From Ricordea florida (Eukaryota; Cnidaria; Anthozoa; Corallimorpharia; Ricordeidae), in contig OX453280.1 of assembly GCA_949710005.1 (NCBI GenBank), positions 19,964,762 to 20,028,761 of the forward strand: a DNA stretch of 64,000 nucleotides, in the 5' to 3' direction. Shown piece after piece: positions 22,801 to 30,500 of this stretch (position 1 is its first letter; the number at the start of each line of letters is the position of its first letter). The position numbers were made by a program, and so were the translations under genes. The notes beneath the pieces are model-generated. The model was not told the origin of the DNA. It ran no database searches and saw only the letters and a list, made by a program, of their open reading frames with translations.

Positions 22801-25692
22801 GATTGCTATCTGTAACCGCTGTATCTGGAATTTCTTCAAAATGGAAAGGATATCGTTTTATAACGAAAAATACCTACTTGCATTCTCATTGCAGTATAAG
22901 TACAAGGTGACTGGAATCTTTCATGTATTTGCGTATGGTTTCTCATGTATTTGCGTTATGGTCTCCCTTTTCTAGGCACCTTTTTCGGTACGATATGGTA
23001 ATCTATTTTGTCGTTTGTCTCCTAATTCTGTCTGTATGCTGTTTGCACAGTTTTCTGTTTTCACTGTTGTTCGCCTTGTGATTATGTCTGACAGTGTATT
23101 CTGTTGTATTGGGATAATTTTCCCAATGACTCTAGATTGTCATCTTCCGATTCCTTTTGTAGTCTGGTCGAACTATTTTTCCGAGACCTCTCCAATCGTT
23201 GAAGTCGTTCCTCCTCGTTTTCCGTTCTAAGTCGTTTAGCTAAATTTTGTTCGCCAAGTCGTTATGTAATCGTTCGCTCATGCACTGTAAGCTAACACGA
23301 ATCTTTGTTTTTATCGATAACACGTGCACATTCAGTTTCCAACCTGACTTTTTTGTATTCCTGGTCCATTTCCCTGCTGTTTCCTTTAGCTTTTTTTTAG
23401 GAGGGAGCGGTTTTTGTCATTGATGTGATCTCTGTTGTTATTCTCCCAGCCGTCGTTTCTCTGTCCCTGATTCGACTCGCACTTTCCGTGCGCTTATTTT
23501 TGCGGTGTTCGAATTTACTCGACTGCGATCTCTCGCTGCTCTTTCTTGTATATCTCGGAGATCTTCTTGCTTGGATGTACTTCCAGGACAAGTGAAATCG
23601 GTTTCCACAAAATTTACATTCTTTTGAAAAAAGCATTCACACGGTTCACAATGGCGGAAATTCAAGTGTGCTACTGTTGCAGGTAACCAGGCCTGCGAAC
23701 GGACACCTTTAAAATATATATATATATATATTTATTGCGTTCGACGAAGGAGAACGCATTCCTAATGCAGGCGAATTTGAAATATATGTATGTATGGACA
23801 CGCTTTTCACCCCCCGCGAACTTGAATTGTGTAGGCTTCCTCACTGGCAGAAGAAAACGCTTTATTTTTCCGCAAAACAACGACGAAACTCCTCAAAAAC
23901 TTTGAGATTCGACAGGAAAAAATTAGAGCAACGTTTCACCTGATCAAAAGTTGATAATAATCTAGGTTTTAAGACTTTTTCGCTTATTTGAAAGTTTGTT
24001 TACAAACAGAATTTGCCGTGCGCGCGCTACTTACGCCACCAAAACAGGTTCAAAATTAAAGAAAAGTTTTGGTTATTTCGTGCTTTTTCTCAATTCTGTC
24101 ATACAAATCATTTGTTGGGTTTGTTTGGTCTCATTCGGCAATTTATGACAAAAACAAGTGGTATTTTGAAAACTTTTCTATCAAAACAAATTTTGATCAC
24201 GCGTAAAATCTTAGTATACGTCAGATGAACGGGAGAGAGAATCCGTCTTTTTGATCAGGGTCTAACAACTTCAAATTTGCTTTATTTTCGCTCGAATAGC
24301 GGAGGAATCGCGATAAAAAACTAATTTTGATTTTGAGACGTCAATACCGCATTATATTGACGGCGTCGGGAGAAAATATATTCTTCGTATTGGGCTCCGT
24401 CGCTACTTGACTCTGCCAAATACGGAATATATTTTCTTCCAACTAGCCGTCAATATCATGCGGTATTGACGCCTCAAGACCAAAATTAGTTTATATTAGC
24501 GAGCGTCAGGGACGGAGAACGGAAAGTGTTTATACTATTTTGGTGTTAAAAAGTGTTTTAAGCAGTATTTATGGATGTCTTAAAGAAGCGTGTACGAATT
24601 CTTTTGTGACTATGAAGGCAAATTTGGGATTTGTTTTGTCAAGTCGGCTACGTTCGAGAAGAAAGAGCTAGTACTTCGTCATGTTGAATACCGAGGATGA
24701 ATTCCGTCATCGCACTTCGGTTTTACTTCGCAAGGAATGTTTACCTACCGAGTTGTGTAGCTCGGCCGGTCAGGATTTGTGGCCGTAAAACAAAATTACT
24801 GAGTTGTGTAGCTCAGGCGGCCATGATTTGTGGCCGTAAATTAAAACAAACTTTACGAGCTGTGTAGCTCGGCCGGCCATGATTTGTGGCCGTAAAACAA
24901 ACTTTACGAGCTGTGTAGCTCGGCCGGCCATGATTTGTGGCCGTAAAACAAAGTTACTGAGTTGTGTAGCTCAGGCGGCCATGATTTGTGGCAGAAAAAC
25001 AAACTTTACGAGCTGTGTAGCTCGATCGATTTGTGTTCGAGAAATAAACTTACGGAGCTCAAGCTCATTATGCTTTGTAGCATCTGCTCATTATTGTCTA
25101 TCTAAGGGCCGATTCAGCCAGATCAATGTCCTTACGTCTCTCAGGGAAATCAGCGAATTAGTTAGCTCAATCGGCAGTAGAGATTCCACTGCTGCAAATT
25201 GTACGATTTGTGTTCGAGAAATAAACTCACGGAGCTCAAGTTCATTATGGTTTGCAGCATCTGCTCATTGTCTATCTAAGGGCCGATTCAGCCAGATCAG
25301 AGTCCTTACGTCTCTCAGGGAAATCAGCGAATTAGCTCAATCGGCAGTAGAGATTCCACTGCTGCAAATTGTAGTAATAAAAAATTGGGGTCACCAAGCT
25401 CGTTTTTGAGTTATTACAGCTTAAAGCTAAATTTAAAGGTGTTTTCGACAGGTCATATTGTTGCTATGGTAACCTGTTATATAAAGGGATGACCATAACC
25501 TGTTTACCAATGATTAGGCATTTGTATTATACCGTTATTGTATTATCGCTTGTTAAACAGTCTGTGGTAGTATTCATCCTTCTATGTGACATAGCATGAC
25601 TGTAGAATAATTCGTGAGAATTAATAATTGGTATCAAAATTCAACGTCTCTATCAAAGTCGAACGCATTTCACTGATCACTGATTATTGCTA

Positions 25693-25742
<50 letters not shown>

Positions 25743-26342
25743 TGCAACCCTTGTATATGAGCAAACGCGCGCTCTGATTGGTTCCCTACTCATAGTATAT
25801 CAGCTCATATACCATTGGCACGGAAAACGGCCATCATGGAGGGATGATTTCTTGAATTAGACAGGGAGAAATTCAAGTCAAGCTTAAAAATCATACACCG
25901 AAGAAATACTACCGAAGCAAATAATTATGGGATGAAATTATTCGACGGTAAGTGAGCAAATTATATTGCGAAATTGTTTATTACGAACGAAAGTGAAACT
26001 CTTACAAACAGCCGCCATTTTGAAGGATATGTGAAGCCCGTAAACTGAGTTTTATTTTATTTCTGCCTACTTTTTCCACTTTAAAATTCTTAAACTAATT
26101 TGCTAACTCGAAAAAAAATTGACAAGTACATTAAAGAGATGTTTAAAAACGAGCCGGACTCGTGTTTCAAACTTTTTTACACATCGGCTCTACAATATGT
26201 CGGCTCGACAACTGACATGGTTCTGTTCAAAAACAATAACAAAGTCAATTCTTGTCGTACAAACTAATTCCAGTGTCTCATAAGCGAGGGTTTAGAGATA
26301 TAATAAAACAATTATTCCACTCAATCTCGTCGTATATGAGCT

Positions 26343-26375
<33 letters not shown>

Positions 26376-27514
26376 ATTAGCGACACGATTAGTAACCTCG
26401 CTACGCTCGGCCTCGGAGGAACAACTTCGACAAATCTTCCTGGATGCTCTACAAGCTGGGAAAAAATATCGACGTTACATTTTGGCTGCTCATCGAGAAA
26501 GTCACCCGTAACCGTACCGTCTTCGCACCTCGAAGACATTTTTTGAATGAAATTTCAAACGAACCGGCCACGTGCCTGAGCGGGAAGCTCTCTTGTAATT
26601 GGCTAATCATGTTGGTAACCATGGCGACACCAATATCCTCACACGTGAAAGATAAAAATAATATCTTCACTGCGCGCGATGAAGATATGATGTTTTCGTC
26701 ACTGGAAAAATCCTGGTATTTCATCAGTATCTATATAATAAATATTTCACTCGTTCGCTGCGCTCACTCGTGAAATATTTTTCAACACTCGAAGAGAAAT
26801 TTCGTATCTCCGCGCGGCCATGTAATATCCTCTATATATCTTATAAATAGATTTAGGCCTGGTTCAGACGCCGCTCCACTCATGTGTCGAACCTAACTGA
26901 GTTTTGTTCGACTTTGGAGCGACACAGGCGCGACATCTGATTCAGACGGCGCACCGTGTGTCGAACCTAATCTTTATTTCATGTAGGGAGAAAGAAAAAG
27001 ACCTGGGTCCGATATCATATCTTCGCGCCATAATTCAACTTTCAAAGATGGTGGCTGTAAAGGAGAGGATAGCTCTGATTAGAGCTATTTCTCGGGGACC
27101 TCGGGGAAACGAACGCAGGAGGATGTTTTCCGAAAGTGCGCAAATGCCCATTGCATTAAGAAGACGACGCATAGCTCTTCTTTTTTCCTTGGCAGGGATT
27201 TTGTTGCTCTCGCGTAAGCAGAATTTGGTCCATCTTCTGCACTGTTTACAGCTCCATCCGTCTTTTGCCGCCATTTTCCGTTCTTACGAGCATGCGTAAC
27301 AACTTCTCGGAAGGACTTATGGGAAGATTTATAAATTATCATAATGTATGCATTTGATTCGGCACATGAGAAGAACGCCGTATGAATCACCTGCCGCTCC
27401 AATGTCGAATAATGCGACAGACCCTGTCGAACTTAACGTTTTTGCCGCACCAAATTGAAACTGCCGTACCAAACTGATTCAGACGCCGCTCTTTTGCCGC
27501 ACTTAATACCTCAG

Positions 27515-27549
<35 letters not shown>

Positions 27550-30500
27550 CGGGCCTTAGGCAAGCCTAAAAGCGGAGCTCCTCACACAGACCCTCACACA
27601 TTGAAAATGCTGTCACTAAAGTTATTAAATACGCCTGGTGTACGCAACTACTTAAAGAAGATTCGATAGCTGAAATAAATCGTCATAAAAAACATCTAGC
27701 TCGCGACTCAACGGAAGAACCATTACCTGGTCAGCAAAATTATAATAGTTTTAAAGCAACTCCAAAAGCAGCTAGGCAGCTTTTTAACAAATGAAAAATA
27801 ATCACTCAGCTTTATGCTTATGTCCCTCCAAAAACGCTTGAAAACTTGTAGGAAGAAAATTTTTCCTCCAAAACCGCTATGAATAATCCGTTTCTTCAGC
27901 AAAACATTGTAGACTGCTGTAGACTGCTGGCTGTAGGTTGTGTAGCCGCGTCAAGCCGCGAAAAACGCGCGAAAAACAAAGCCTCGTTTCGGTTTAAGAC
28001 CTTCTAAATATCCCGGATGACTATGGCCGCCATGTTGGGGCAACGTCGTCGTCGTCGTCGTCGTCGTCGCTAGGCGCACGCGCCCGCGAGCCATGCCGCT
28101 AGCCACGATGACCATGAAAACTCAAACGCATGGTTTTCTCAATTTCTATCCTCGCACGGTAGTTATGGGGCTCCGCTCTGCGGCTCTTCGAGCCGCTGTG
28201 GAGCTCCGCTATAAATATATATATATACATATATAAAAACTCTCGACTCGATTTACTCGGGCTTGCGAGCCACGTGGTCTGACCCAAAGCGACACGATTA
28301 GTAACCTCGCTTCGCGAGGAATCATTATTATTGTTATATTTTTTTATGTCCGACATAAGATATTGTTATGGTGGTGAGGGTGTATGTCCTAATCTGGAAA
28401 AATGTATTGTTCCTCTACTATTACAAGCAATACAGTTTTCTCCTGAATAGAGTTTGTATCAAATGTGGTAATAATTACACCACTCTAAACAACACCATTT
28501 CTTCTTTGAATCTAGTGCAGTCATTCATCCATACAGTTAGTGTGGAAAATCAAGATTGAAAGCATAGCGCATTTAGGAAACTTGAAAGACTTGTTATTAC
28601 ACACAGCACATTTGCAATGAATATATAAATCTGGTATCTCTACTGAATTAGAGGGGTTGAATGACAAAATAGCAATGATTACTCACTTTGCAGGTTATTT
28701 TTGCAGGTCTTTTTCCCATCCTCAGTTACAGTTGGAGTGTAATCCAGTGGACAATCTCTGATGCACTTCACAACTCCCATGATCCTCCTCTGTAGTGAAT
28801 AAAAATCTCTTGAGCAGTTTTTGCAGCTGAACGGATTGTGAGGGTGACAGTCGTCGCAGTTTCGAACCTTGCAACCTTAAAACAGAAGAAAAATGAGGAA
28901 AAAACGAGCTAAATTTTATCCAACAACCAAACACCTCGAAGTGGGAAGGCTGCATGCAAAATGATCTTGCCAACTTCTGTCAGCATTTATGCAAACACAA
29001 ATCCAAAGCAATTGCAACATGAGTTCTTTCGACAGTAAATTGAACACCGCCAGACCTTTAATAGACTCGCTGCGTATGTCCTTTACTGACTTATCAATGA
29101 GGCGATATCATTTTTATCCACCTGTTCTGCCAACCTCGTTCCCAGGGCTTTTCCCTAGAAAGAAAGATGGCGCCCGTCCGCCATTTTTCTTTCTGGGGAA
29201 AAGCCCTGGGAACGAGGTTGCTGTTCTGCACTTACCAAGCTGGACTCTGACGCAAATCCTGGGATATTCGTTCGTTGAAGTCACGTTGTATCCTTCAGGA
29301 CAGTTTCTTGCACATCTAATCATTCTGGTCCTACCCCGGGCATACTCCACTGGCAAGAAAACCCCACTGCATTGATTGCAAATCAAACCATCAGAGCAAA
29401 CATCACAGGAGGGTATTAAACCGCACCCTAGGAGGTAATTAGACAGAGTGAATACTGTAAATGAACTAACAAACGCCAACCGTGAAATAAATCAGTGAAA
29501 TGCCTTATAAAAGAAATGCCCTTCAGGTGCAAAGTTTGCATTACGAACCTCCCTCGTGGTCTTTTAAATGCCCTCCTCTCCCCCCCCCCCCAACCATTCC
29601 TTCAAGAATTGCCTCACCAATCGAGAACACGCTCGATAGAGTAAGATCACACAATGAGTGCATTGACATCAAACTATGAAACATAAGAATAGAATATTGC
29701 GGGTGACTGTACGTAAATGATTTCATGAACGCCCAGCGTCGCAAACGTCTGAGCACGCGCTGTTGGCCGCCTCTCCTCACCACCCAAGAATCACCTCAAA
29801 AACAGAGAAAATGTGACATATGTTAAAACGAGCTATAAACATCTCTAAGCCTGGCAAAGTCCCTTACTCAAAACCTCTGTTTTCCTGTCTCAAACTAAGC
29901 GTCTATCTTTTTGTTGACGTTGTACTTAAAATTAACTAAAAAGCTTCTCTCTAATAAACGCCTCGTGTCATCTAACCAGCCCGACTTACCCTCCTTAAAT
30001 TTAATAATCTACCCGGGAATTTATATCATATCATCATTAACGGTATTACACACCCCTGCCAAGAGCAACACTGCCGCTGGAAAAAAAAAAGAAAAAGATA
30101 CTGCCCTTGAAAACAGAATATATAATTTATGTCTCAGTTCAGTCAAAATGTAAAGTATTTTGCCAATAACAGATTTGAAAAATAGAGGCTTGGTAATGGT
30201 AAGCATATCCCTAAGCCATTTGCGAATCGTTGCAAAAAAAAGATATGCTCAATAACGGGAACTTGTCGAGGCGCGATCTACAAAATTCGCGTTACTGTCA
30301 TTATGCCAGTTATCAAAGATACTGTAACTTGGGCTGTAGCCTTAGGTGATTCTGTAGCACATTCCATTCAAGGTAAATTAAGAAAGATAAAAAGAAACAT
30401 TGATTCAGAGCCAAATATAACATAACTGGTATTAGTGACTACTAAGTTGGAGATAACTGAGGACTTGATAAGCTCGCCGTTTTCATTGTTGCTGATGTTT

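Larger units (their letters stand above)
15778..28686. other. 12.9-kb intron 3 of the furin-repeat gene, repeat-filled
   Basis: Nothing between the two well-defined splice sites looks like a further exon. The content is almost wholly interspersed and tandem repeats, itemised below. Confidence 0.7.

Noticed and set aside
24750..25030. 51-bp array as a CRISPR-like repeat-spacer structure
   Set aside because: The whole unit repeats, with no unique spacers.
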